Source: DASRIA01 sp963816975
GTDB lineage: Bacteria; Actinomycetota; Thermoleophilia; Solirubrobacterales; JBBDJG01
DNA: 64,000 bases
Assembly (NCBI GenBank): GCA_963816975.1
Contig: CAWFMD010000001.1
Span: forward strand, 62,001 to 126,000
Direction of reading: 5' to 3'
The position numbers and the translations under genes were made by a program. The notes beneath the pieces are model-generated. The model did not search any database and was not told the DNA's origin. It saw only the letters and a program-made list of their open reading frames with translations. Within the stretch, counting starts at the first letter, position 1. The number at the start of each line of letters is the position of its first letter. Of the stretch, positions 1 through 8,538 are shown in pieces.

Positions 1-672
1 GCGACCCAGTTCGCGGTCGTGGGCTCCGGGCGGCGCGGCTACGTCGCCTGGCTCGCCCAGGCGGAGGAGTCCGCGGTCGTGCGCGTGGCGGTCCTGCCCG
101 CGGCCGGCAGGCGCTTTCGCAAGGCGCAGACGATCCGCCAGGCCTGCTTCGGAAGCGAGCCCTGCCGGGAAGACATCCGGCACGTGCCGCCCGGCGACGG
201 GCAGTCGCTGCGCCTGGTGCCCATCCCGGATCGCGACGCGCTGCTGGCGTGGTCTGACTGGGACAGCGTGCAGTGGCGCGTGAAGGCCTCGCTGACCGCC
301 GAGTCGAGCCCCACGTTCTCCGACGCGTTCGTCGTCTCGCCGGCCGGGCAGTCGTCGGTGCTCGGGGACGCGGCAGCCGTACCCCCGGGTACGTCCGTCC
401 CCGCCGGCACGGCGATGCTCGTGTGGAGCAGGCTGGACGCGGTCGGCGAGCTCGGTGACCGCGTGCAGGCGTCGGTCCGCCCGCCCCGGGGCCCGTTCGG
501 GGCGCCGGAGGACGTCAGCGACCTCGACCGCGCGCGCATCCCCGCGCTCGCGTTCGACTTCGACGCAAATCGCTGGACCACCGTGTGGTCGCAGCGCATC
601 GGCCCCGACGCCCCGGGCGTTCCGCTCGCGCAGATCACCACGTTCGCGCGTTCCTCCACCCGACCGGGCTGA
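1..672 (+). CDS. Hypothetical protein, 3' portion only
   Basis: The reading frame is open from the first base and ends in TGA at 670-672, so the gene begins before the window. About 223 residues are visible. They contain no motif I recognise. The stretch is rich in Ala, Arg, Pro and Trp, with alternating polar and hydrophobic runs (for example LLAWSDWDSVQWRVKASL) that suggest a beta-rich, possibly extracytoplasmic, protein. I saw no transmembrane segment in the visible part. It lies 14 bases upstream of the TrpB-like gene on the same strand and could be co-transcribed, but nothing indicates a shared function. The GTG at position 19 is an internal codon choice and probably not the true start. 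Confidence 0.6.
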   Translation, partial: ATQFAVVGSGRRGYVAWLAQAEESAVVRVAVLPAAGRRFRKAQTIRQACFGSEPCREDIRHVPPGDGQSLRLVPIPDRDALLAWSDWDSVQWRVKASLTAESSPTFSDAFVVSPAGQSSVLGDAAAVPPGTSVPAGTAMLVWSRLDAVGELGDRVQASVRPPRGPFGAPEDVSDLDRARIPALAFDFDANRWTTVWSQRIGPDAPGVPLAQITTFARSSTRPG

Positions 673-686
673 GTAGGCTGTCGCCG

Positions 687-2048
687 ATGGCGGGCGACAC
701 GAAGATCCTGCTGACCGAGGCGGAGATCCCGACGCACTGGGTGAACCTGATGCCGGATCTGCCCGGGGAGCCGGCGCCGCCGCTGAGCCCGGCCACGATG
801 CAGCCGGCCGGCCCGGACGACCTTGCACCAATCTTCCCGATGGAGCTGATCGGGCAGGAGGTGTCGACCGAGCCCGAGGTCGAGATCCCGGACCAGGTCC
901 GTGAGATCTACAAGCTGTGGCGCCCGACGCCGCTTCACCGCGCGCACCGGCTGGAGCGGGAGCTCGATACGCCCGCGCACATCTACTACAAGTACGAGGG
1001 CACCTCACCGGCCGGCTCGCACAAGCCCAACACGGCGGTGCCGCAGGCGTACTACAACCGCGCGCAGGGCGTGCGCAAGCTCGCGACCGAGACCGGCGCC
1101 GGCCAGTGGGGGTCCGCGCTCGCGTTCGCGTGCGAGCTGATGGGCATGGAGTGCGAGGTGTTCATGGTCGGCTCGAGCTACGACCAGAAGCCCTACCGGC
1201 GCTCGATGATGGAGACCTGGGGCGCGACGGTGCACCGCAGCCCGTCGAACCACACGCAGGCCGGCCGCGCGCAGGCCTCACACCCGACCGGCTCGCTCGG
1301 CATCGCGATCTCGGAGGCCGTCGAAGTGGCCGCGGGGGCCGCGGACACCAACTACGCGCTCGGGTCGGTGCTGAACCACGTGCTGCTGCACCAGACGGTC
1401 GTCGGCCAGGAGTGCGTCGTGCAGATGGAGAAGGCCGGCGAGTACCCGGACGTCGTGATCGGGTGCGTCGGGGGCGGCTCCAACTTCGGCGGCGTCACCG
1501 CGCCGTTCGTGCGCGCCAACCTGCGCGAGGGCAAGGAGACGCGGTTCGTCGCGGCCGAGCCCGCCGCGTGCCCGACCCTCACCCGCGGGGTGTATCGCTA
1601 CGACTTCGGCGACACGATGGGCATGACGCCGCTGATGCCGATGTACACGCTCGGCCACGACTTCGTGCCGCCTCCGATGCACGCCGGCGGCCTGCGCTAC
1701 CACGGCGATGCGCCGCTCGTGTGCGGGCTGGTGCGCGCGGGCATCGTCGAGGCGCGCGCCTACCGCCAGAACGAGACATTCGAGGCGGCCGTGCGGTTCG
1801 CCCGCGCCGAGGGCATCATCCCGGCGCCCGAGCCTGCCCACGCGATCCGCGCCGCGATCGATGAGGCGGAGGCCGCCCGCGCGGCCGGGGAGGAGCGCGT
1901 GATCCTGTTCAACCTCTGCGGGCACGGCCACTTCGACCTCGCGGCCTACGACGCATACTTGGCCGGCTCGCTCGAGGACCCGGAGTTCTCCGAAGCCGAC
2001 ATGCAGGCGGCGCTGGAGCGGTTGCCGGAGACGCCCGCGCTGGCCTAG
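687..2048 (+). CDS. trpB: TrpB2-type tryptophan synthase beta chain-like PLP enzyme
   Basis: Fold-type II PLP enzyme of 453 residues that would condense indole with serine to give tryptophan. The motif GSHKPNTA places the Schiff-base lysine at about residue 113. A glycine-rich phosphate-binding loop, GCVGGGSNFGG, lies near residue 270, and the C-terminal FNLCGHGHFDL block is typical. The long N-terminus with WRPTPLHRAHRLE and the length above 430 residues mark the TrpB2 subgroup rather than the roughly 400-residue TrpB1 that partners TrpA. No trpA or other trp gene is nearby, so it may be a stand-alone indole-salvage enzyme. The ATG at 687 was chosen because residues upstream of it in the same frame are not conserved-looking and overlap the preceding gene. 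Confidence 0.9.
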   Translation: MAGDTKILLTEAEIPTHWVNLMPDLPGEPAPPLSPATMQPAGPDDLAPIFPMELIGQEVSTEPEVEIPDQVREIYKLWRPTPLHRAHRLERELDTPAHIYYKYEGTSPAGSHKPNTAVPQAYYNRAQGVRKLATETGAGQWGSALAFACELMGMECEVFMVGSSYDQKPYRRSMMETWGATVHRSPSNHTQAGRAQASHPTGSLGIAISEAVEVAAGAADTNYALGSVLNHVLLHQTVVGQECVVQMEKAGEYPDVVIGCVGGGSNFGGVTAPFVRANLREGKETRFVAAEPAACPTLTRGVYRYDFGDTMGMTPLMPMYTLGHDFVPPPMHAGGLRYHGDAPLVCGLVRAGIVEARAYRQNETFEAAVRFARAEGIIPAPEPAHAIRAAIDEAEAARAAGEERVILFNLCGHGHFDLAAYDAYLAGSLEDPEFSEADMQAALERLPETPALA

Positions 2049-2051
2049 GAA

Positions 2052-3770
2052 CTACGGCCCGGGCGAGCCTGCGTGCCCGTGCGCCCCGGCGAATGCGGCG
2101 GCGCCGAGGCGGAAGCGCCGCACCTCGACGAGCCGGCCACGCACGCGGAACGTCATCACCACGCTCACGTTTGCCGGCGATACGAAGGCGGGCAGCGGCG
2201 CACGGCAGGTGAGCGCGCCCCCTTGCTGGACGCGCACCAGGCAGCGCCCGAGCAGCCGATCGGCATCGCGCACGCGGATGCGCACGATCCCGGTCTGCGC
2301 CGCGCGGGTGCTCATCACGACCGCGCCGCCGATCGCGGTCAGGCGCACCTTCCTGAAACCCCGCCCCGTCGAGCGCAGCGCGCTCACCGGGCCGCGGACC
2401 TCGCGCGACGCGTCCGCGGCGGCGGTCACGGACGGCGCCGGCTGCGCGGGCGGGGGATTGGTGATCTGGATCACGACCGCGTGGAACGCCCCGGACTCGG
2501 TGGTCGCGCGGATCGTGACCTGTCCGCCCGGGGGCGGCGTCGCCGGAGCCGTGTAGAGGCCGAAGTGGTCGATGCCGCCCACCTGCGAGTTGCCGCCGGA
2601 GACGCCGTTGACCGACCACCACACATACGGGTCCTCGCCGATCACCGTTGCCAGCAGGCGCACGCTGGAACCGGTGTTCATGGAGGCGGGGGCGCCCGAG
2701 ATCCCGACGTTGGGCGCCACGCCACCGACGTTCAGCGTGACGGCCGCCGTCGCCGGGTAGCGGGGGAAGCTGCTGTTGGAGCGCTGGACGGTGTAGGTGA
2801 AGCGGTCGGGGCCGACCATCCCGGGGCGGGGGGTGTAGACCACGGAGGTGTTCGTGAACGTCGGGCCGCCCGGCACATCGAGCGTGCCGCGCCGGGGTTG
2901 CTCGATGATCCGGAAGACTCGGGTGCCGAGACTCGAGCCGAACGAGGTGGTCGACAGCGGGATGGTGCTCGGCGCACTCGGGCTGAGGGTGCCGGCGGCG
3001 ATGGGGTTGGCCGCATACCCGGGGATCGTCCACTCGACGGTCTCGCTGGACCCGTAGTAGGCGGGCACGTTCGCCTCGTTGCTCTCGCGCACGACGTCGT
3101 CGGGGTCGACGTCCGCGCGCACCCAGTACCGGCCCGGTGTCACGTCGGAGACGTCAACCCACTGGAACGCGAGGCTGCGGTCGTACAGGTCGCGCCAGCC
3201 CGCGGACACGCCCTCGACCAGGCTCGGGCGAGTGGGCTCGTTCTGCCCGCAGTAGTTGTTCGCGGCGGTCGTGTAGGCCCGGGAGCTGGGGCCGTGCAAC
3301 TCCCGGCGCTCGCTGTCGATCAGGCAGAAGCCGACCTTCAGCGCGGGCGCGACCTCGGCCGTCCTGGCCTGGTTCCACAGTGAGTAGCGCGCGGCGTTCT
3401 TGAGGTGCCAGTGGTCGTGGCCGTCCTCGGGCTCGTAGATGATCCGCGGGTCACGGCCGGCGTCGTCGAAGAACGAACCGTCGCTGCGGTACACGCGCTG
3501 CACCACCGTCGCGTACTCGTCGCCCACCGGGCTCGAGCCGCGCATTTCGAGGGCGCCCTGCCCGGAGTTGTGGACGTACCCGTCGAAGCGCAGGAGATAG
3601 TGGTTGCCGTCGGGCTGGGCCACGGTCTGGAGCTGCAGGTTCCGGGGGCCGTCGGCCACCAGGTCGGGCAGCCGCTCCGTCACCTGCGCCGCGGCCGTCT
3701 GAGCTGCCACGGCGCACGCGAACACGGCGGCTCCCGCCGCCACGGCCAGCGCAAGTCTCCGTAGGGCCAC
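2052..3770 (-). CDS. Exported lysyl oxidase-family protein
   Basis: A 572-residue secreted protein. A signal peptide (ALRRLALAVAAGAAVFAC followed by an Ala-rich segment) is followed by a lysyl oxidase-like domain at about residues 35-250. The core DGHDHWHLKNAARYSLW supplies the clustered histidines that bind copper in this family. Cysteines are present in KVGFCLIDSE and NNYCGQNEP. The C-terminal half looks like Ig/cadherin-type beta domains (FTYTVQRSNS, AVTLNVGG) and ends in a basic segment. Bacterial members are poorly characterised; in animals the family oxidises peptidyl lysine. The GTG at 3770 is preceded by GGAGG eight bases upstream, which favours it over the in-frame ATG further out. 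It converges with the trpB-like gene, the stops being 3 bases apart. Confidence 0.8.
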   Translation of the reverse strand: MALRRLALAVAAGAAVFACAVAAQTAAAQVTERLPDLVADGPRNLQLQTVAQPDGNHYLLRFDGYVHNSGQGALEMRGSSPVGDEYATVVQRVYRSDGSFFDDAGRDPRIIYEPEDGHDHWHLKNAARYSLWNQARTAEVAPALKVGFCLIDSERRELHGPSSRAYTTAANNYCGQNEPTRPSLVEGVSAGWRDLYDRSLAFQWVDVSDVTPGRYWVRADVDPDDVVRESNEANVPAYYGSSETVEWTIPGYAANPIAAGTLSPSAPSTIPLSTTSFGSSLGTRVFRIIEQPRRGTLDVPGGPTFTNTSVVYTPRPGMVGPDRFTYTVQRSNSSFPRYPATAAVTLNVGGVAPNVGISGAPASMNTGSSVRLLATVIGEDPYVWWSVNGVSGGNSQVGGIDHFGLYTAPATPPPGGQVTIRATTESGAFHAVVIQITNPPPAQPAPSVTAAADASREVRGPVSALRSTGRGFRKVRLTAIGGAVVMSTRAAQTGIVRIRVRDADRLLGRCLVRVQQGGALTCRAPLPAFVSPANVSVVMTFRVRGRLVEVRRFRLGAAAFAGAHGHAGSPGP

Positions 3771-3847
3771 CGCAGAAACCTCCGGCGGCGATCCTACTGC
3801 GAGGGTCCGACCACCGGGACGCCGGTGCGGGGCCCGGCGCCGCCGCC

Positions 3848-5263
3848 TCACTGCGCCTCACGCACCCGGCCGCCCACGCTGCGCCGGCGCGCGCGCCGCT
3901 CGGCGAGCCACGCACCCGCGGTCAGCCACAGCCACGCGCCGCCGACCGCGGCCAGCGTCAGCACGAGCGGCATCAGCGGCACGTTGCGGCGCGGTACCGC
4001 CAGCAGCAGCCCGCCGAGCACCGTGATGCCACCGATCAGCAGCCCCAGCACGAGGGCCTCCCAGCGTCGCCGCCACGCGAGCGCCCCCAGCCCCACCACG
4101 GCCAGCGCGAGCACCCCATAGTGGAACACGATCCACCCGGACGCCCGCATCGTCGGCCCGGAGCCGCGCCGCCACACGTTCCACATCTTCGTGACGATCA
4201 TCCCGGCATAGCGCACCGGGTCCTCACGGACGTACTTGCGGAAGTTCTCGCGGCCGATCTTCGCAAGCGCCGCATCCCGCTCGAGGTCCGGGTACCTGCG
4301 CGCGACCTTGTCGAGCAGGTCCTTCATCTGCGTGTCCGCGACCTCGCGGTCGGTCACGTCCTGCTTGCCCTCGAAGCGCCGGATCAGCTCGCGCTTGACC
4401 CGCAGCTGGCGCCCGTCGCCGGGCAGGTACGTGGCGACGAACAAGGCCTTGCCGCCGCCTGTCGTGACCGGCACGAACTTGTCCAGCACGACGAAGTTGC
4501 GGATCGTCCAGGGTGCCAGCACCAACGCGAACGCGGCGACGAACAGCCCCACCGACGCGACACCGATCCGCAGCCCGCGGTCGCGCGCGAGCTTGACGAG
4601 CACGACGAGGCCCAGGATGCCCGCGAACATCAAGTACTCGGGGCGCGTCAGCGCCGTCGCGCCGAGCAGCGCACCCGGCAGCAGCCAGGCCCACGTCGTG
4701 CGCCCGGCATCGGCGGCCCAGAAGCCCGCGAGCACCGCGCCGGACAGGGTGAAGGCCGCGATCGGCTCGCTCACGAACTGCTCGCTGTTGTCCAGGAACG
4801 TCGGGTAGATGGCGGCCAGCAGCGCCGCGCCCACGCCCACGCCCGGTCCCGCCAGCCGGCGGCCGAGCAGGTACACGAACAGCACCATCAGGGCGCCCAG
4901 GATGGCGACCGCCGCGCGCGCGGCCTCGGGATGCACTCCGCCGGTCAGGTGGTACACGCCCGCGTAGAGGATCGGGGCCCCCGGCGACCAGTCCGTCGGG
5001 TTGCGCATCTCGGGCGTCCCGTAGCGGCCCGTTTCGTACAGCCCCGCGGCGATCTCGCCGTAGGACTTCGAGTCGTTGCCCTGGTAGGCGACGATCGTCG
5101 CCTCGCCGGGGTCGACGTTCGGGTTCAGCGCCGCCTCCAGGCGCAGGCCGAAGCCGAGCGCCACGACAAGGCCCACCACCACGAGGATCGCCGGGCCGCC
5201 GTGCCGCTCGGGCAGCGTGCGCGCCCGCTGCTTGATGCGGGTGGCGATCGAGCCGAGGGGCAT
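3848..5263 (-). CDS. GT-C family membrane glycosyltransferase (ArnT/PMT-like)
   Basis: Integral membrane protein of about 471 residues with some ten hydrophobic helices. An N-terminal helix (ILVVVGLVVALGFGLRLEAAL) is followed by a large outer loop with GNDSKSYGEIAAGLYETGRY, whose acidic residue matches the catalytic position of GT39/GT83-type enzymes. These use lipid-phosphate-linked sugars as donors on the outer face of the membrane. The acceptor is unknown. The ATG at 5263 follows a basic low-complexity stretch that I treat as upstream sequence; an ATG at 5425 in the same frame would overlap the divergent sqd1 gene. It is divergent from the sulfoquinovose synthase, which may hint at envelope glycolipid or glycan work, but that is inference. 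Confidence 0.75.
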   Translation of the reverse strand: MPLGSIATRIKQRARTLPERHGGPAILVVVGLVVALGFGLRLEAALNPNVDPGEATIVAYQGNDSKSYGEIAAGLYETGRYGTPEMRNPTDWSPGAPILYAGVYHLTGGVHPEAARAAVAILGALMVLFVYLLGRRLAGPGVGVGAALLAAIYPTFLDNSEQFVSEPIAAFTLSGAVLAGFWAADAGRTTWAWLLPGALLGATALTRPEYLMFAGILGLVVLVKLARDRGLRIGVASVGLFVAAFALVLAPWTIRNFVVLDKFVPVTTGGGKALFVATYLPGDGRQLRVKRELIRRFEGKQDVTDREVADTQMKDLLDKVARRYPDLERDAALAKIGRENFRKYVREDPVRYAGMIVTKMWNVWRRGSGPTMRASGWIVFHYGVLALAVVGLGALAWRRRWEALVLGLLIGGITVLGGLLLAVPRRNVPLMPLVLTLAAVGGAWLWLTAGAWLAERRARRRSVGGRVREAQ

Positions 5264-5378
5264 CCGTCGCGGAGATGCTAGTGGTCGCCTCCGCGGAGGA
5301 CGCGGTTTCGGCGCTTCGCCTGAGCCCCCGCCGCTGGCGGGACGTCCGCCCCCCCTGTCCGCTACCCTGCCGCGGACC

Positions 5379-6572
5379 ATGCGGATCCTGATCCTGGGCG
5401 GTGACGGATACCTCGGCTGGCCCACCGCAATGCGCTTCTCGGCGCGCGGTCACGAGGTGTTCGTCGTCGACAACTTCTCGCGGCGCCGCTGGCACCACGA
5501 GCAATCGACAGACTCGCTGACGCCGATTCGCTCCCTGGCGGAGCGAATCGAGGCTTGGCGCGCGGTCTCGGGCCGCGAGATCACGCCGCTCGTCGGCAAC
5601 ATCGAGGACGGTGAGTTCCTCGACCGGGTGGTCGCCGAGACCGTGCCGGAGGCGGTGGTCCACTACGGCGAGCAGCCCTCGGCGCCGTACTCGATGAAGT
5701 CGCGGCGCCACGCGGTGGAGACCCAGCACACGAACGTGATCGGAACCCTCAACCTGCTGTTCTCGCTGCGCGACCGCGTGCCCGACTGCCATCTCGTGAA
5801 GCTCGGCACGATGGGCGAGTACGGCACGCCCAACATCGACATCGAGGAAGGCTTCATCGAGATCACCCACAAGGGCCGCACCGACACGCTGCCCTACCCG
5901 AAGCTGCCGGGCTCCCTCTACCACCTGTCGAAGGTCCACGACTCGCACAACATCCACTTCGCCTGCCGCATCTGGGGCCTGCGCGCGACGGACCTCAATC
6001 AGGGCGTCGTTTACGGGATCGAGACGGAGGAGACCGCGCTCGACGAGCGCCTCGCGACCCGCTTCGACTACGACGAGATCTTCGGCACCGCCCTCAACCG
6101 CTTCTGCGTGCAGGCCGTGATCGGCCATCCCCTCACGGTGTACGGCAAGGGCGGCCAGACACGCGGCTTCCTCAACATCCGCGACACGCTGCAGTGCGTC
6201 GAGCTGGCCGTCGACAACCCGGCCGAGCTGGGCGACTTCCGCGTCTTCAACCAGTTCACCGAGCAGTTCACGGTCGGCGAGCTGGCGCAGCGGGTCAAGC
6301 AGGCGGGCGAGGAGCTGGGCCACTCCGTCGAGGTACAGAGCTTCCCCAACCCGCGCGTCGAGATGGAGGAGCACTACTACAACGCCGCCAACACGAAGCT
6401 GCACGACCTGGGCCTCGAGCCGCACTACCTCGGTCCGGAGCTGGTGCAGTCGATGCTGAAGACGATCGAGCGCCACAAGGATCGTGTGATCCCGCGCGCG
6501 ATCAAGCCGCGCACGACGTGGAAGCTGGGCGAGCTGGAGGCCGCCCCGCTGACCGCGACGCCTGCCACGTAG
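5379..6572 (+). CDS. sqd1: UDP-sulfoquinovose synthase (SQD1/SqdB-like)
   Basis: Extended short-chain dehydrogenase of 397 residues. The N-terminal ILILGGDGYLGWPTA is the NAD-binding glycine motif, and VVDNFSRRRWHHEQ, GTMGEYGTPNIDI and YHLSKVHDS (catalytic YxxxK) are hallmark blocks of SQD1, which makes UDP-sulfoquinovose from UDP-glucose and sulfite. The product is the headgroup donor for the sulfolipid SQDG. The length equals that of family members. No SqdX/SqdD-type sulfoquinovosyltransferase is adjacent, although the divergent GT-C gene is a glycosyltransferase of another fold. ATG 5379 begins exactly at the conserved beta-strand. A strong hairpin with a T-run follows at 6654-6689. Confidence 0.93.
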   Translation: MRILILGGDGYLGWPTAMRFSARGHEVFVVDNFSRRRWHHEQSTDSLTPIRSLAERIEAWRAVSGREITPLVGNIEDGEFLDRVVAETVPEAVVHYGEQPSAPYSMKSRRHAVETQHTNVIGTLNLLFSLRDRVPDCHLVKLGTMGEYGTPNIDIEEGFIEITHKGRTDTLPYPKLPGSLYHLSKVHDSHNIHFACRIWGLRATDLNQGVVYGIETEETALDERLATRFDYDEIFGTALNRFCVQAVIGHPLTVYGKGGQTRGFLNIRDTLQCVELAVDNPAELGDFRVFNQFTEQFTVGELAQRVKQAGEELGHSVEVQSFPNPRVEMEEHYYNAANTKLHDLGLEPHYLGPELVQSMLKTIERHKDRVIPRAIKPRTTWKLGELEAAPLTATPAT

Positions 6573-6653
6573 CGCTCACGCCCCAACTCGTACACGCGTC
6601 CAGCGAGGCCCCGTGGCTCAGGGAAATCGCATGAGAGACCGATGAGTTGAAAG

Positions 6654-6689
6654 TCCGAGCGGGGCAAGGATCGCCTTCGCTCGGATTTT
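6654..6689 (+). terminator. Rho-independent terminator after sqd1
   Basis: The arms TCCGAGCG (6654-6661) and CGCTCGGA (6678-6685) pair over 8 bp, with an inner AAGG/CCTT stem and a four-base bulge, followed at once by TTTT. It lies 81 bases after the sqd1 stop and only 6 bases before the start codon of the RTX gene, so it could also shape the leader of that gene. Confidence 0.7.
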
Positions 6690-6695
6690 CACGAG

Positions 6696-7976
6696 ATGCC
6701 GCTGTCACGGAAGACACTCCGGATGCTGATGCTGGCCCTTGCCGCCGCGGGGATGCTGCTGCAGGCCGGCGCCGCCACGTCGCTCGCCGCCGAGTTCCGG
6801 CGTGTGCTCGTGGGCACGAACGGCAAGGACACGATTCGCGGCAACGCTGCCGCCAACAAGATCTACGGCGGGCGCTCCGCCGACCGTCTGTTCGGCAACG
6901 GCGGCAACGACCTGATCCGCGCGGGCACCGGCCGCGACGTGCTGGCCGGGGGCACCGAGGACGACCTGCTCTACGGCGACGAGGCGGCCGACCTGATGTA
7001 CGGTCAGGACGGCAGCGACCAGCTCTTCGGCGCGACCGCAGCCGACACGCTGGTCGGGGGCGCCGGCGACGACCAGCTGTTCGGCGAGTCCGGCGACGAC
7101 AGGATGTCCGGCGGCGACGGCAACGACTCGCTCGACGGCGGCTTTGGCCGCGACACCCTGTTGGGCGACGCCGGCGACGACACGATGAACTCGGGCGCGG
7201 CCGGCGACAAGCTGTACGGCGGGGCGGGCAATGACCGCATCGACGGCGACAGCGCCGAGGACGTCCTGTACGGGGAGGACGGCGACGACTACCTGATCGG
7301 CGGCACCGCGCGCGACGACATCTACGGGGGACCGGGCAACGACGTGATCAACGCGATCGAGCCCATCGGGGTGCTCTCGGAGGGTGTGATCGACTGCGGT
7401 CCGGGCAACGACGTCGTGTACGCGGACAGGCGTGACTTCCGGGCCACGGAGTTCCGCAACTGCGAGGTGATCGAGGCCGGCACCGCGCCCGAGGACTCCG
7501 ATCCCGATCGCGGCGTGAAGCGCATCGGAGACGCGGGCCCCGAGACCCTGCTGGGTGGCAACCTGAACGACACGCTGCTCGGCGGCGCCGGCGACGACGT
7601 GCTGCGCGGCTTCGGCGGCATCGACGTGATCTGGGGCGACCACATCCCCGACACGACCGGCAACGACCGGATCTACGCGGGCCCCGGCAACGACCAGATC
7701 TTCGGGAACTCCGGGAAGGACCGGATCCACGGAGACGAGGGCGACGACCGCATCTCGGGCGGCCCCGGCCGCGACCTGATCTACGGCGGCGCCGGCAACG
7801 ACGAGATCCGCCCCGACGGCAGCAAGGATCGCGTGCTGGCCGGTCCGGGGAACGACCGCATCCACGCCTTCGGCGGCAGCAAGCGCGACTTCATCGACTG
7901 CGGCTCGGGCCGCGACATCGCGTTCACCGACAAGCGGGACCGCACGCGCCGCTGCGAGCGCGTCAGGCACCGCTAG
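6696..7976 (+). CDS. Secreted RTX-type calcium-binding repeat protein
   Basis: A 426-residue protein with a signal peptide (MLMLALAAAGMLLQAGAATSLAAE) followed by about 25 nonapeptide-like repeats of GGxGxDxLx type, such as GGAGDDQLFG and GGPGNDVIN. Such repeats fold into calcium-bound parallel beta-rolls. Two repeat blocks are separated by a Cys-containing insert (VIDCGPGNDVVYADRRDF and FRNCEVIEAG), and a similar DCGSGRD element closes the protein. Unlike classical RTX toxins there is no enzymatic domain and an N-terminal Sec signal is present, so export is probably Sec-dependent. The ATG at 6696 has a weak ribosome-binding site; ATG codons at 6723 and 6729 are alternatives that keep the signal peptide. 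It converges with padR, overlapping by 14 bases. Confidence 0.85.
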   Translation: MPLSRKTLRMLMLALAAAGMLLQAGAATSLAAEFRRVLVGTNGKDTIRGNAAANKIYGGRSADRLFGNGGNDLIRAGTGRDVLAGGTEDDLLYGDEAADLMYGQDGSDQLFGATAADTLVGGAGDDQLFGESGDDRMSGGDGNDSLDGGFGRDTLLGDAGDDTMNSGAAGDKLYGGAGNDRIDGDSAEDVLYGEDGDDYLIGGTARDDIYGGPGNDVINAIEPIGVLSEGVIDCGPGNDVVYADRRDFRATEFRNCEVIEAGTAPEDSDPDRGVKRIGDAGPETLLGGNLNDTLLGGAGDDVLRGFGGIDVIWGDHIPDTTGNDRIYAGPGNDQIFGNSGKDRIHGDEGDDRISGGPGRDLIYGGAGNDEIRPDGSKDRVLAGPGNDRIHAFGGSKRDFIDCGSGRDIAFTDKRDRTRRCERVRHR

Positions 7977-8475
7977 CGGCCAGCCGCCTCCAGAAGCGGA
8001 TGTACTCCTTTTGGTGGCCGATGCCGGCCTCGGCGACGAGCAGCGCGCCGGCGGGCGCGCCGGCTGCCTCGAGGGTGCTGGCCATCACCCGCAGTTCCTC
8101 CAGGCGCCGGCGGTGCCCCGCGAGCTGGGTGCGGGCCAGCTCGGCCGGGTCGGACCCGAACGCGAGCTTCAGCAATCCGGGGTCGCGCAGCTCGTACAGC
8201 TCGCCGGTGGGTGTGCCGAGCCACTCGCCGAGCGCCGCCCGGCCCCTGTCGGTCAGCGCGTAGTGCTTGCGCCGGCGACCCGTCCGCTCGCGGCGCTCCG
8301 ACAGGTACCCGGCTCCCGCGAGCCGCTCGGGCTCCGCGTAGAGCTGGGAGTGGGGGATGCTGAAGAAGTTGCCGATCGTGGCCGCCACGATCTGCTTGAG
8401 ATCGTAGGGGGTGGCCTCGCCGGCCTGGCTCACCAGGCCCATCACGACGTACGACGTTTGTGTGAGCTGTATCAC
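7963..8475 (-). CDS. PadR-family transcriptional regulator
   Basis: A 170-residue protein. The N-terminal winged helix-turn-helix includes SYVVMGLVSQAGEATPYDLKQ, FFSIPHSQLYAEPERLAGAGYL and the wing RRKHYALTDRGRAAL, which is the standard PadR layout. The C-terminal part (about residues 95-170) is helical and would form the dimerisation arm of subfamily 1 members. PadR proteins often repress a neighbouring gene in response to small aromatic or hydrophobic ligands. This gene is divergent from the carotenoid oxygenase with a 63-base gap, so that gene is the likely target. The GTG at 8475 was chosen because residues upstream of it in the frame would run into the oxygenase gene. Confidence 0.85.
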   Translation of the reverse strand: MIQLTQTSYVVMGLVSQAGEATPYDLKQIVAATIGNFFSIPHSQLYAEPERLAGAGYLSERRERTGRRRKHYALTDRGRAALGEWLGTPTGELYELRDPGLLKLAFGSDPAELARTQLAGHRRRLEELRVMASTLEAAGAPAGALLVAEAGIGHQKEYIRFWRRLAASGA

Positions 8476-8485
8476 TTCGCTTGAT

Positions 8486-8498
8486 CCATAATAGATGG
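8486..8498. promoter_or_regulatory. Possible operator between padR and the carotenoid oxygenase gene
   Basis: CCAT-AATAG-ATGG is a short inverted repeat (4-bp arms, 5-base spacer) within the 63-base divergent intergenic region, which is notably AT-rich for this genome. A TATTAT-like element overlaps it on the minus strand. It is a candidate PadR binding site only; the arms are short. Confidence 0.3.
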
Positions 8499-8538
8499 TA
8501 CGGTTCGGACTATTGTTTTCCACGAGGGAGGTGACGCG

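Noticed and set aside
4224..6476. 750-residue minus-strand frame spanning sqd1 and part of the GT-C gene
   Set aside because: It runs antisense to sqd1 and in another frame of the glycosyltransferase gene; composition is shadow-like.
6696..7976. RTX toxin with a type I secretion system
   Set aside because: No ABC/HlyD genes nearby, no catalytic domain, and an N-terminal signal peptide is present.
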